From Boseongicola sp. (GTDB lineage Bacteria > Pseudomonadota > Alphaproteobacteria > Rhodobacterales > Rhodobacteraceae), in NCBI GenBank assembly GCA_014075275.1, contig CP046179.1, forward strand, positions 939,932 to 1,003,931: a stretch of 64,000 nucleotides of DNA, written 5' to 3'. The position numbers were made by a program, and so were the translations under genes. The notes beneath the pieces are model-generated. The model made no database searches, was not told where the DNA came from, and worked only from the letters and a program-made list of their open reading frames with translations. Below, piece after piece: positions 20,809 to 29,509 of the stretch (positions within the stretch are counted from its first letter, which is position 1; each line of letters opens with the position of its first letter).

Positions 20809-23562
20809 TTACTCGGATTCTGGCTGTTCCGGAGTGTCAGAGTTCACTTCATCCTCTTCTTGCTCGGCGATCCAAGCCACGGAAACCACTTCTTCACCTT
20901 CGGAGGTATTGAAAACCTTTACCCCACCAGCGCCTCGCGACCGGAACGAAATCCCTTGTACCGGCACCCGGATTGACTGGCCTGTCGTTGTGGCCAACAT
21001 AATCTGATCACTGGTTTCGACCGGGAAACTTGCAACCAGGCCACCGCCGCGCATTGCCGCATCCATGGCCCGAACACCCTGGCCGCCGCGCCCGCGAACG
21101 GGGTAGTCATGGCTGGATGACAGTTTGCCCGAGCCTTTGGCTGAAATCGTCAGGATCAGATCCTCGGCTGCACGCATCTCTTCAAATCGCTCGGGGCTGA
21201 TGGCACCCGCAATTTCTTCTTCCTCGTCACCACCTTCGCCATCGTCCGCAACCCCTTCGGCGGCACGGCGCATTTTCAGGTATCCGGCGCGTTCTTCTGG
21301 CGTCGCCTCGAAATGCCGGATGACGGACATGGATACGACCGTGTCCCCTTCAGAAAGTTTAATACCCCGAACGCCGGTTGAATCGCGGCCTTTGAAGACG
21401 CGTACAGCAGTGGTTGAGAAGCGGATGGCACGGCCCGAAGACGTGATCAACATCACGTCGTCTTCTTCCGATGCGATACGGGCATTCACCAATGTCACGC
21501 CCTCGGGCAGCTTCATAGCAATTTTGCCGTTGGATTTCACGTTGGTGAAATCGCTGAGCGCGTTGCACCGCACGTCGCCTGTCGCGGTTGCAAAGACGAT
21601 CTGTAGTTCGTCCCATTCATCTTCATCCCGGTCCACCGGCATCATGGCCGCGATGGAAACCCCTGTAGGGATTGGCAGAGTTTTGACGATAGCCTTGCCT
21701 TTGGACGTTCGTCCACCAAGGGGCAGGCGCCAAGTCTTCAGCTTGTAGGCCATGCCGTCGGTCGTAAAGAACAGCAGCTGCGTGTGGGTGTTGGCGACAA
21801 AAAGATTGGTGACGACATCGTCGTCCTTCATCGTGCCACCGGAAAGACCCTTGCCGCCGCGCTTTTGGGCGCGGAAGTCGGCCAGCGGGGTTCGTTTGAT
21901 GTAACCCGACTGAGTCACCGTTACGACCATGTCTTCACGTTCGATCAGGTCCTCGTCGTCCATGTCGCCAGACCAATCGACGATTTCTGTGCGACGAGGG
22001 ACAGCAAACTGATCTTTCACGTCTTGCAGCTCAGTCGAAATAATCGACATGATCCGTTCGCGAGAGCCCAATATATCAAGGTAATCCTTGATCTTGGCAG
22101 CCAGCTCTTCCAGCTCGTCCGTAACTTCCTTGACGCCGATTTGTGTCAGGCGTTGCAAGCGGAGTTCCAAAATGGCACGGGCCTGGGTTTCGCTGAGGAA
22201 ATAGGTGCCGTCATCGTTCATCGTATGGGACGGGTCGTCGATCAGGCGGATATAGGCTGCAATGTCTGAGGCGGGCCAGCGGCGCTCCATCAAGCGTTTA
22301 CGAGCTTCGGGGGCGTCGGCGGATGACCGGATAGTGGCGACCACCTCGTCAACGTTAGACACCGCAACTGCCAGACCACAGAGGATATGGCTGCGTTCGC
22401 GGGCTTTTCGCAGCTCATAGGCTGTACGCCGCGCAACAACTTCTTCGCGGAAGGTGATGAAATTGGTCAAGAAATCGCGAAGAGTCAGCGTTTCCGGGCG
22501 TCCACCATTCAGTGCAAGCATGTTGCAACCAAACGAGGTTTGCATGGCCGAAAAGCGGAATAGCTGGTTCAGCACGACGTCGGGTGTCGCATCGCGTTTC
22601 AGTTCGATCACAACACGCACGCCGACACGGTCGCTTTCGTCCTGAATACCGCTGATGCCTTCAAGTCGTTTATCACGAACCAGTTCGGCGATCTTTTCGA
22701 TCATCGAAGACTTGTTCACCTGATAGGGAATTTCATCCAGAACAATGGCATAGCGGTCTTTGCGGATCTCTTCGATCCGGGTTTTGGCGCGCATGATGAC
22801 GCTGCCACGGCCTTCGAGATAGGCTTTGCGGGCACCGGAACGACCCAGAATGATACCGCCCGTGGGGAAATCCGGGGCCGGGATGTATTCCATTAGGTTT
22901 TCGGACGACAGATCCGGGTTATCGATTAAGGCCAGCGTGCCGTCGATGACTTCGCCGAGATTATGCGGTGGAATATTGGTGGCCATGCCGACGGCGATGC
23001 CGCCAGCACCATTGACCAGCATGTTCGGAAACCGCGACGGCAGGACAATGGGTTCCTGGTCTTTGCCGTCGTAATTGTCTTGAAAATCAACGGTATCCTT
23101 GTCGATGTCGGCCAGCACAAAGTCAGCGACTTTCTGCATCCGAACCTCGGTGTAACGCATGGCGGCCGGGTTATCGCCGTCCATTGAACCGAAATTTCCT
23201 TGCCCGTCGAGCAAGGGCAAGGACATCGAGAACGGTTGGGCCATACGCACAAGGGCGTCGTAGATCGCGCCATCACCGTGGGGGTGGTATTTCCCCATGG
23301 TGTCACCCACGGGGCGGGCGGACTTGCGATAGGACTTGTCGGCAGTGTTGCTGGTTTCATACATCGAATAAAGAATTCGGCGATGAACAGGCTTCAGGCC
23401 GTCGCGCAGATCGGGGATGGCGCGGGAGACGATGACGGACATGGCGTAGTCGAGATAGCTGGAGCGCATCTCGTCTGCAATGGAGATTGTCGGGCCGTCA
23501 TGGCGGGGGCCTTCGGGTGTGTTTTCGTCAGTAATTTCAGGTGGTTCTGGCGTATCGGTCAC
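20809..23562 (-). CDS. gyrA: DNA gyrase subunit A
   Basis: Breakage-rejoining subunit of type IIA topoisomerase that introduces negative supercoils. Catalytic Tyr137 lies in [10 protein letters not shown]. The winged helix, tower and coiled coil fill 40-530 and six beta-pinwheel blades follow, including the GyrA-box QKRGGKGL near 570 (...[14 protein letters not shown]). The length of 917 includes an acidic insertion ([11 protein letters not shown]) in the C-terminal domain, common in alphaproteobacteria. The position equivalent to E. coli Ser83 is Gly98 ([10 protein letters not shown]), and the Asp87 equivalent is intact. Confidence 0.97.
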   Translation of the reverse strand: MTDTPEPPEITDENTPEGPRHDGPTISIADEMRSSYLDYAMSVIVSRAIPDLRDGLKPVHRRILYSMYETSNTADKSYRKSARPVGDTMGKYHPHGDGAIYDALVRMAQPFSMSLPLLDGQGNFGSMDGDNPAAMRYTEVRMQKVADFVLADIDKDTVDFQDNYDGKDQEPIVLPSRFPNMLVNGAGGIAVGMATNIPPHNLGEVIDGTLALIDNPDLSSENLMEYIPAPDFPTGGIILGRSGARKAYLEGRGSVIMRAKTRIEEIRKDRYAIVLDEIPYQVNKSSMIEKIAELVRDKRLEGISGIQDESDRVGVRVVIELKRDATPDVVLNQLFRFSAMQTSFGCNMLALNGGRPETLTLRDFLTNFITFREEVVARRTAYELRKARERSHILCGLAVAVSNVDEVVATIRSSADAPEARKRLMERRWPASDIAAYIRLIDDPSHTMNDDGTYFLSETQARAILELRLQRLTQIGVKEVTDELEELAAKIKDYLDILGSRERIMSIISTELQDVKDQFAVPRRTEIVDWSGDMDDEDLIEREDMVVTVTQSGYIKRTPLADFRAQKRGGKGLSGGTMKDDDVVTNLFVANTHTQLLFFTTDGMAYKLKTWRLPLGGRTSKGKAIVKTLPIPTGVSIAAMMPVDRDEDEWDELQIVFATATGDVRCNALSDFTNVKSNGKIAMKLPEGVTLVNARIASEEDDVMLITSSGRAIRFSTTAVRVFKGRDSTGVRGIKLSEGDTVVSMSVIRHFEATPEERAGYLKMRRAAEGVADDGEGGDEEEEIAGAISPERFEEMRAAEDLILTISAKGSGKLSSSHDYPVRGRGGQGVRAMDAAMRGGGLVASFPVETSDQIMLATTTGQSIRVPVQGISFRSRGAGGVKVFNTSEGEEVVSVAWIAEQEEDEVNSDTPEQPESE

Positions 23563-23753
23563 GATTTGCTCGCTTATAGTTGAGACCGTCTAGATTTGGT
23601 TAGTAACCTTCTATCAGACCGCTAGACCTAGGTGCAATGGGGCTTGAAGCACCTTTTTAGCAGCCAGTTTGCCACCTTGATAACACATTGTTTTCATTGA
23701 AAAGTAATCCTTTTTGTGGCTCAATTTTATTGGGGCAAGAAAGGCAGGTTAAA

Positions 23754-24023
23754 ATGAGCCATTCTGAGATCGAAATGATGTTGAAAGGCTACGGGCTGAC
23801 GACGGCAGAGTTTTTCTATCGAATGCCGGACTTTCAATCGGTGCTGAATACATTCGTCTGGCAGGAGTACGACCTGGCACCGGATCATCCTAAGCTGTTC
23901 AAATTCATAGAGTTCTGGCAGGAAAAACTGGATGGTCCGCTACATTCGGTGCGCTTTGTGCACCGTAAAATGATCGCGCCGGGGGAATGGCGAAACGTGA
24001 CCGGAGAGTTCGATTTGAACTGA
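23754..24023 (+). CDS. Usg family protein
   Basis: An 89-residue protein of the Usg-like family, named for a gene near trp operons in rhizobia and of unknown function. The family sequence is clear throughout: LKGYGLTTAEFFYRMPDFQSVLN, the central DLAPDHPKLFKFIEFWQ and the end GPLHSVRFVHRKMIAPGEWRNVTGEF. I use the ATG at 23754, which has AGGCAGG upstream and matches the usual length; the frame is open to 23688, but that would add 22 unrelated residues. It is monocistronic, between gyrA (divergent) and dsbB (convergent). Confidence 0.85.
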   Translation: MSHSEIEMMLKGYGLTTAEFFYRMPDFQSVLNTFVWQEYDLAPDHPKLFKFIEFWQEKLDGPLHSVRFVHRKMIAPGEWRNVTGEFDLN

Positions 24024-24134
24024 TTTCGGTGCGAATTTCGACCTGTCTGTATCGCGTCGGTATTACGTCGGTGGACCCGAACGCCTGTGTAGGGTTTCGT
24101 TAAGGCCTGGGTAACCGGATTTCCACACGAAATC

Positions 24135-24190
24135 CGGGGGCGGGCTATCGCCCGCTGCCTTCGGCGAGGATATTTTGGGGCCAATAATGA
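24135..24190 (+). repeat. intergenic hairpin-plus-tail element, copy 1
   Basis: A stem GCGGGC/GCCCGC (24140-24145 and 24150-24155) is followed by a GCCTTCGGC mini-hairpin and the tail GAGGATATTTTGGGGCCAA, then TAATGA. A second sequence with the same plan (GC-rich stem, then GGAGTATTTGACCCAAGAAG) is at 54834-54890. I recall similar tails in Rhodobacteraceae intergenic regions. Here it sits between convergent usg and dsbB and may serve as a bidirectional terminator. Copies elsewhere in the genome cannot be tested. Confidence 0.45.
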
Positions 24191-24209
24191 TCGCAAAATG
24201 CGATGCTGG

Positions 24210-24674
24210 TCAGATGGATTTCAGAGCTTTGAACCAGAGAGCGGCAAGGAGGAGCGAGAATATAGCGTTCCAGCCCGCCATGGAGATGCCCGCCAACGCC
24301 CAGGCGACTTCGTCGCACATCACGATATCGACCGGAACGTCGATAGACAGAAGTTGGTCGCCACTGAGCGCATCCAGCGAGGTGCCACCGCCAGTGCAGG
24401 TGGAGGGGCCTTCCCACCAGCCAAACTCGACGCCGCTGTGATAAACACCCAGACCTGCGGTTGCCAAAGCTGACAGCAGCCCCAAGACGCCCCAGACCAG
24501 AAACGGGCCCGTCGCCAGAACCAACCCGCCTATGACGACAGCCGTTGCATGGGGCCAACGTTGATAGAGGCATAGTTTGCACGGAGCATATCCAAGGGAC
24601 TGGAAGATATAGGCACCAGTGAGAAGCGCCAGCGAACCGCCAGCAGCCAGGAGCATGAGATTGCGTCGGGTCAT
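24210..24674 (-). CDS. dsbB: disulfide bond formation protein B
   Basis: Inner-membrane protein that reoxidises periplasmic DsbA and passes electrons to quinone. It has four membrane helices, with the periplasmic redox pair Cys32-Cys35 in APCKLCLYQRWPH and the second pair Cys93 (STCTGG) and Cys120 (DIVMCDE). The start is the ATG at 24674, which overlaps the yqaA stop (ATGA); the frame extends upstream to 24791 inside yqaA but lacks any DsbB-like residues there. The length of 154 is typical for the short alphaproteobacterial form. Confidence 0.93.
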   Translation of the reverse strand: MTRRNLMLLAAGGSLALLTGAYIFQSLGYAPCKLCLYQRWPHATAVVIGGLVLATGPFLVWGVLGLLSALATAGLGVYHSGVEFGWWEGPSTCTGGGTSLDALSGDQLLSIDVPVDIVMCDEVAWALAGISMAGWNAIFSLLLAALWFKALKSI

Positions 24675-25249
24675 AGATACCTCAGCATATAAAATCCGCC
24701 GACTAAGAGAACGACGAACAGGGTAAACAGGAGCCCCAGAAACTTCTCGATGAAATCCCGGATTGGGGCGCCGAACTTCCACAGGAGCCATGCCACTAGA
24801 AAGAAGCGCAAGCCCCGGGCCACGATTGAGGAGATTATGAAGACTGGCAAGCTGAGAGACGTCCAGCCTGACATGATCGTGATGACTTTATAGGGAAAAG
24901 GCGTCACCCCGGCGATCAGAACCGCCCAGGCTCCGTAGTCATTGAAGCGTTGATTGAAACCTTCGACGGCTTCAGCCTTGCCATAGAAATCGAAGATCGC
25001 CTGACCGATGGTATCAAAGAGGGCGGCACCGATAAAATAGCCGAACAGACCGCCAAGCACCGAAGCAATGGTTGCCACAAGCGCGATGAGCCAAGCCCGT
25101 GACGGGGCGGCAATGATCATCGGAATGAGCAGAACATCCGGCGGAATTGGAAAGAACGAGCTTTCCACAAATGCAACCAGAGCCAGCGCCCAAAGCGCGC
25201 GCGGATGCCCTGCCAGCGATAGTGTCCAGTCGTATAGGCGCTTGATCAT
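24671..25249 (-). CDS. YqaA family membrane protein (DedA/SNARE-associated type)
   Basis: A 192-residue inner-membrane protein of the VTT/SNARE-associated superfamily with about five hydrophobic segments. Recognisable features are ALVAFVESSFFPIPPDVLLIPMI near the N-terminus, the re-entrant GLFGYFIGAALFDTIG and AGVTPFPYKVITIMSGW. Family members (YqaA, YdjZ-like) are linked to lipid movement and membrane homeostasis, without a proven substrate for this subgroup. I take ATG at 25249 (MIKRLYDW); an upstream in-frame start at 25303 would add an unlikely Pro/Thr-rich segment. dsbB overlaps its end by 4 bases. Confidence 0.85.
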   Translation of the reverse strand: MIKRLYDWTLSLAGHPRALWALALVAFVESSFFPIPPDVLLIPMIIAAPSRAWLIALVATIASVLGGLFGYFIGAALFDTIGQAIFDFYGKAEAVEGFNQRFNDYGAWAVLIAGVTPFPYKVITIMSGWTSLSLPVFIISSIVARGLRFFLVAWLLWKFGAPIRDFIEKFLGLLFTLFVVLLVGGFYMLRYL

Positions 25250-25359
25250 CGATATGCTCGTTATTTTTGTCGAGCTAGGCCATAGGGGAGGCGTTGTCGT
25301 CAAGGGCGAGGGCGTGCAATTATCGTGAATATTGTGACGAGGTAAGGAGCACGGGTGAC

Positions 25360-26214
25360 ATGAAATGGCGCGGACGGCGGGGCAGCCGAAACATTGAAGA
25401 CAGACGCCGACGCGGTCGCGCAGGCGCGGGCGGCCAGATCGGGCTGGTGGGGGTTCTGGTCATTCTGGGCATCGGATATTTCTTTGGCGTCGATGTGACA
25501 CCTTTGTTGCAAGGCACTGGTCAAGGCGCGAGTGGCTCGGTGCAATCAGTTGAGTTAACACCAGCAGACGAACGTGCCGGGCAATTCGTGTCTGTGACAT
25601 TGGCGGACACGGAAGAGGTTTGGGCAGATATATTTCGTGCACAAGTGGGTGAAACATATCGGCCGGCGACACTGGTGCTGTTCAAAGGCGTGACGCAAAG
25701 CCCCTGCGGTGGTGCCCCGGGGGCGACAGGGCCGTTTTACTGCCCGGCGGACAAGAAGGCGTATCTGGACACCTCTTTTTTCACCACGCTTGAGCAACGG
25801 CTGGGAGCGGGTGGTGATTTCGCGGCAGCCTATGTGGTTGCCCATGAAATTGCTCATCATGTTCAAAATGAGTTGGGTGTATTGAGTCAGGCCAACAAGG
25901 TTCGCGCGCAAGTCAGTCAGGCAGAATCCAACGAGATTTCGGTTCGTATTGAGCTTCAGGCAGATTGCTTTTCCGGCATCTGGGCGCGCGAGGCACAGGC
26001 CAAATTTGGTTCTTTGGAGCGTGGGGATGTTGCCGAAGCCATGAATGCAGCCCGCCAGATAGGAGATGATACCTTGCAAAAGAATGCAGGGCGGGTGCCG
26101 CAGCCGCATACCTTTACCCATGGCACATCAGAGCAGCGTCAGCGGTGGTTTACCACCGGGTTTGAAAGCGGTGATTTGAGAGACTGCGACACCTTTGGCA
26201 CGGATCGACTTTAG
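25360..26214 (+). CDS. YpfJ-type neutral zinc metallopeptidase
   Basis: A 284-residue protein of the Zn_peptidase family (YpfJ, KPN_02809). It starts MKWRGRRGSRNIEDRR, the conserved Arg-rich N-terminus, followed by one membrane helix (about 26-43, IGLVGVLVILGIGYFFG), a QSPCGGAPGATGPFYCPAD loop and the zinc motif HEIAHH at residues 162-167, with Asp/Glu residues in IELQADCFSGIWA further on. The membrane anchor implies a periplasmic catalytic domain. The ATG at 25360 is 12 bases after GTAAGGAG. Its natural substrate is unknown. It stands alone, with a tRNA-Leu gene after it. Confidence 0.9.
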   Translation: MKWRGRRGSRNIEDRRRRGRAGAGGQIGLVGVLVILGIGYFFGVDVTPLLQGTGQGASGSVQSVELTPADERAGQFVSVTLADTEEVWADIFRAQVGETYRPATLVLFKGVTQSPCGGAPGATGPFYCPADKKAYLDTSFFTTLEQRLGAGGDFAAAYVVAHEIAHHVQNELGVLSQANKVRAQVSQAESNEISVRIELQADCFSGIWAREAQAKFGSLERGDVAEAMNAARQIGDDTLQKNAGRVPQPHTFTHGTSEQRQRWFTTGFESGDLRDCDTFGTDRL

Positions 26215-26257
26215 GGGCTTTTCGTTGCCGCAGAAGGACGCTAAGAGAGCGCTTAGT

Positions 26258-26343
26258 GCCCGAGTGGCGGAATGGTAGACGCAGGGGATTCAAAATCCCC
26301 CGCCTTCACGGGCGTGCGAGTTCGAGTCTCGCCTCGGGCACCA
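26258..26343 (+). tRNA. tRNA-Leu (anticodon CAA)
   Basis: The acceptor stem GCCCGAG (26258-26264) pairs with CTCGGGC (26333-26339), followed by discriminator A and an encoded CCA (26341-26343). The anticodon stem GGGGA/TCCCC (26284-26288, 26296-26300) closes the loop TTCAAAA, with anticodon CAA at 26291-26293. A long variable arm (about 26301-26316) marks it as a class II tRNA, and the T loop TTCGAGTCTC is present. It reads UUG codons. It is a single gene between the metallopeptidase and modA. Confidence 0.96.
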
Positions 26344-26442
26344 TCCGCAAATGTTCGAATTGGCTTGTATGCTGCCTTGGGGATGTGAGGGTTGCGGCCT
26401 GTTCCCCTTGCAAAGCGACAAGCTTCGTGGCCTGAAAGGGCA

Positions 26443-27165
26443 ATGATGCGACTGATCTTGATAACTTTGCTGGCGCTTTTACCTGTACGTCTGGCTTGGG
26501 CCGGGGACGTAACGGTTGCAGTGGCCTCGAACTTTCTGACGGCGGCCGAGGCGGTTGTTGAGGCCTTCGAGGAAGAAAGCGGCCATCAGGTGACCCTGAC
26601 CCATGGATCGACCGGTCAGATATTTGCGCAGGTAGTATCGGGTGCGCCGTTCGATGTATTTCTTGCGGCCGATCAGAAACGGCCCCGTGAGTTGCGGCTG
26701 CAAGGGATTGCCTCGGCGCGCCGGACCTATGCCATTGGCGAGTTGGTTTTGGTGTCGCGAGATCGTATCGATGTGGATTTGGCAGCCGAGGCTTTTGCTG
26801 GGGAGCGGGTGGCATTGGCGGACCCTATGGTCGCGCCATATGGGTTGGCGGCGACATCTTCGATGGAAAGTTTGGATCTGAACACGGCGGACTTTCAACC
26901 GCTGCTGGTATCGAACGTCGGACAAGTGGCGACGTTGTTTGTGACAGGCAATGCGGATCTGGCCTTTGTGGCCCAGTCGCTGTTGCCATTGATTGATGCG
27001 CCATTTGTAACATCTATGGAGGGGCGGCATCCCCCGATCCGACAGGATGCGGTATTGATGGCACGCGCAGACGGGAACGAAGCCGCCGAGGCATTCTGGG
27101 CGTATCTTTTTCAAGACAGAGCACGAGCGATCATTACTGCAAATGGATATAGCTTGCCGGAATGA
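26443..27165 (+). CDS. modA: molybdate ABC transporter substrate-binding protein
   Basis: Periplasmic molybdate/tungstate-binding protein. The signal peptide is residues 1-20 (MMRLILITLLALLPVRLAWA). The mature part opens GDVTVAVASNFLTAAEAV, contains THGSTGQIFAQVVSGAPFDVFLAADQKRP (the oxyanion-binding Ser/Thr residues) and ends with ARAIITANGY. I use ATG at 26443 with GAAAGGG upstream; an ATG at 26446 is equally possible, and the frame opens further upstream without coding features. The stop overlaps modB by 4 bases. Confidence 0.95.
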   Translation: MMRLILITLLALLPVRLAWAGDVTVAVASNFLTAAEAVVEAFEEESGHQVTLTHGSTGQIFAQVVSGAPFDVFLAADQKRPRELRLQGIASARRTYAIGELVLVSRDRIDVDLAAEAFAGERVALADPMVAPYGLAATSSMESLDLNTADFQPLLVSNVGQVATLFVTGNADLAFVAQSLLPLIDAPFVTSMEGRHPPIRQDAVLMARADGNEAAEAFWAYLFQDRARAIITANGYSLPE

Positions 27166-27833
27166 CGATTTGGCCGGCCATATCGCTGACGTTCCAACTG
27201 GCGGCGTTGACCACGGTGATCCTGATGATCATTGCGCTGCCGCTGGGGTGGTGGTTGGCGACGACGCAGAACCGGTTGCGGCCATTGGTCGAGGCGGCAA
27301 CAACGTTGCCACTGGTTTTGCCGCCGACAGTTTTGGGATTTTATCTGTTGATCTTTCTGAGCCCGAATTCGGTTTTGGGCGGGCTGTGGGTGCGGATGAC
27401 CGGGGAGACGTTGACGTTTTCCTTTACGGGTCTAGTGATTGCGTCGCTGGTTTATTCGCTGCCATTTGCGGTACAGCCCATGCAGACGGCATTTTCAAGC
27501 GTTCCAATCGCAACGCTGGATGCAGCCCGGACATTGGGCGCGACGTCGCGGGATGCGTTCTTTTCGGTGGCTTTGCCTTTGGCGCGGTCGGGGTTTCTGA
27601 CAGCTTCGGTACTGACCTTTGCCCATACTGTGGGCGAGTTTGGCGTGGTTCTGATGGTCGGGGGGAATATTCCCGGCGAAACGCGGGTGATCTCGATTGA
27701 GATATTCACGGCTGTTGAGACGCTGGATTATGCGACGGCGCATCTGTTGTCGCTGGGGCTGATGGTGTTCTCGTTTGGCGTTTTGACTTTTGTCTATCTG
27801 TTCAATCGCCGGGGAGGGGTTCGGGTTGGTTAG
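27162..27833 (+). CDS. modB: molybdate ABC transporter permease
   Basis: Inner-membrane channel subunit of the ModABC importer, 223 residues with five to six helices. The conserved cytoplasmic EAA loop, which contacts the ATPase ModC, is at DAARTLGATSRDAFFSVALPLARSG. The segment ATTLPLVLPPTVLGFYLL is typical of ModB/CysT. It starts with ATGA overlapping the modA stop, and its stop lies inside the start of modC, so the three are translationally coupled. Confidence 0.95.
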   Translation: MTIWPAISLTFQLAALTTVILMIIALPLGWWLATTQNRLRPLVEAATTLPLVLPPTVLGFYLLIFLSPNSVLGGLWVRMTGETLTFSFTGLVIASLVYSLPFAVQPMQTAFSSVPIATLDAARTLGATSRDAFFSVALPLARSGFLTASVLTFAHTVGEFGVVLMVGGNIPGETRVISIEIFTAVETLDYATAHLLSLGLMVFSFGVLTFVYLFNRRGGVRVG

Positions 27834-28851
27834 CCAACTGGATTTCCGCATCCGGCTGCGTCGGGGGCAATCCTTTCATTTGGATGCCGAGGAATCGGTT
27901 CCATTGAGCGGGGTTACGGCTCTGGTTGGTCCGTCAGGTAGCGGTAAGACAACGCTGTTGCGGGCACTGGCGGGATTGGATTTGCAAGGTGGCGGTGAGA
28001 GGCGCGTATCCTTCGCTGGTCGTGACTGGGACGCGCCAGGTGTTTGCGTTCCGCCAGAAGACCGTCTGGTTGGATTTGTCTTTCAGGAACCTCGGCTGTT
28101 TCCGCATCTAAATGTCGAAAACAATCTGAACTATGGGGCAAAACGGCGGAAGGTTGGTTCGTTCGACGCAATAGTTGAGGCCCTTGACTTAGGCGGTTTT
28201 CTGGACCGAGACATAAACGGATTATCGGGAGGCGAGGCCCGGCGTGTGGCTTTGGGGCGTGCCCTGGCGTCTAATCCTGCCATCCTGTTTCTGGATGAGC
28301 CGATGGCCGGGTTGGACGCGGCACGAAAAGCTGAGTTTTTACCTTATGTTGCGCGCGCAGTTTCACAGGCACGGGTGCCAGCCCTTTATGTCAGCCACGC
28401 TGGCGACGAAATTGTAGCACTGGCGGATCGTGTTCTAGAGATAACGGCTGGGCATCTGACAGGGTGGCGCACGCCGCCAATGCGCCTGTTGGCGCGGGTC
28501 ACGACTGAGATGGCCAATGGCGTCGAGGTTCGGCTTTTGGGTGCAGAAGACGCAGAACTGGACGGGCGGTTTGTATTGCCGATGCGCGCGATGCCAGATG
28601 AGCTTGTTGGACTGGGCTTAGCACCGGAAAGTATCCACCTGAGCTCCAACCACCCCGGGGAAGGATCAGCGCTTACGGTTCTTCCGGCGGTACATTTTCC
28701 CGGTGAAGGCGCTGGCGGACGTGCTGTTTTAGAAGTGGTGGGGCAACGAATGACCCTTCCTGCGCGCTTGCGAGTGCCGGATTCCAAGGAACTTTGGCTG
28801 TCGATACTGCGGGTTTTACCGCGTCCAGAGCCGAACGATTCGGTCGTGTAA
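27826..28851 (+). CDS. modC: molybdate ABC transporter ATP-binding protein
   Basis: ATPase of ModABC. Walker A GPSGSGKT is at residues 35-42 with the TTG start; the Q-loop FQEPRLFPHL, signature LSGGEARRVALGRAL and Walker B ILFLDEP follow. Residues about 225-341 form the C-terminal regulatory (MOP-like) domain, which senses molybdate in other ModC proteins. No methionine start fits downstream of modB. TTG at 27826 is preceded at a good distance by GGGGAGGGG and overlaps the modB stop by 8 bases, so I choose it; the frame is open to 27790. Confidence 0.92.
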   Translation: MVSQLDFRIRLRRGQSFHLDAEESVPLSGVTALVGPSGSGKTTLLRALAGLDLQGGGERRVSFAGRDWDAPGVCVPPEDRLVGFVFQEPRLFPHLNVENNLNYGAKRRKVGSFDAIVEALDLGGFLDRDINGLSGGEARRVALGRALASNPAILFLDEPMAGLDAARKAEFLPYVARAVSQARVPALYVSHAGDEIVALADRVLEITAGHLTGWRTPPMRLLARVTTEMANGVEVRLLGAEDAELDGRFVLPMRAMPDELVGLGLAPESIHLSSNHPGEGSALTVLPAVHFPGEGAGGRAVLEVVGQRMTLPARLRVPDSKELWLSILRVLPRPEPNDSVV

Positions 28852-29235
28852 GCGAAAATCCGCTCATCAATCCTTGAGAAATTCGAGTATTGGATCGGAT
28901 TAGAAAACGCTGCCGAGCAAATTGTGAGCGCAAACTTTATCTAAGATGAAAGTTAGTTAAAATTTCGCATTAATTCCAATTACTAAACAATCAGGACCCG
29001 TTTTTTAGCAAGGTGCGTTTGGCTTTGTAGGTCAAGTGATTGAAAAGAGGTCTGTTCGATATTTTGCGATTGTTTTCGATTTGTATTCAATAAGCATTTT
29101 TATATGCGGTATTAGCTATGTTAATTTCCGGGATCATTCCTAATTCTGCTGGAATGTCGCCTTCCTTCTGCCTTTTTTCCTTTGGCGGAAACCCGCCGAA
29201 CGTTAACCTCATTTTACCTCGCTGGGGGGTAGTGA
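28852..29235. other. AT-rich intergenic region with no gene seen
   Basis: The left part of the 658-base gap between modC and livM. From about 28880 to 29180 it is clearly richer in A and T than its surroundings, with runs such as GTTTTTTAGC and GCATTTTTATATGC. I see no frame with a good start and ribosome site, no tRNA and no repeat. A TTAA-N7-TTAC near-match to a CtrA box occurs at about 29202-29216. It may hold promoters for the structured region to its right. Confidence 0.5.
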
Positions 29236-29419
29236 TGCGGCCATGGGGGTGCCGCACACGCTTTGCAGAACTGTTTCTGCAAGGGTGGGTATCGAGTGCT
29301 GCCACGTATTGGCGGCGGGGATCGATGCGCCCCGTGTGATTTCAGCCCTGGTGGAGGGCTTCACGGACGCCGCATTGATCCCCGCACATACTAAGTCCCA
29401 CAAACCCCCAACCGGGGTT
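29236..29419. ncRNA. candidate structured RNA with five local hairpins (strand unknown)
   Basis: Five perfect stems stand in a row: TGCGGC/GCCGCA (29236-29256), TTGCAGAA/TTCTGCAA (29263-29282), CGGGG/CCCCG (29316-29334), AGCCCT/AGGGCT (29344-29360) and AACCCC/GGGGTT (29403-29419). TGGGGG at 29224-29229 could also pair with CCCCCA at 29405-29410 to close the whole domain. No tmRNA, SRP, RNase P or riboswitch signature was recognised. A minus-strand frame (29209-29442, TTG start, no ribosome site) covers the same bases, so a small protein is the alternative. Neither is proven. Confidence 0.35.
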
Positions 29420-29509
29420 CTTTCGATCAAATCAATCAACAAAGCGAATGCCGCAAGGCACGCGCATTTCCATCATTTCCACTCTTGAAGTGGTGGGTGG
29501 CCAGAAAGA

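Noticed and set aside
23630-23658. Terminator-like hairpin AGGTGC/GCACCT with T-run upstream of usg
   Set aside because: It lies on the plus strand between divergent gyrA and usg with no upstream plus-strand gene, and the 13-base loop makes the stem weak.
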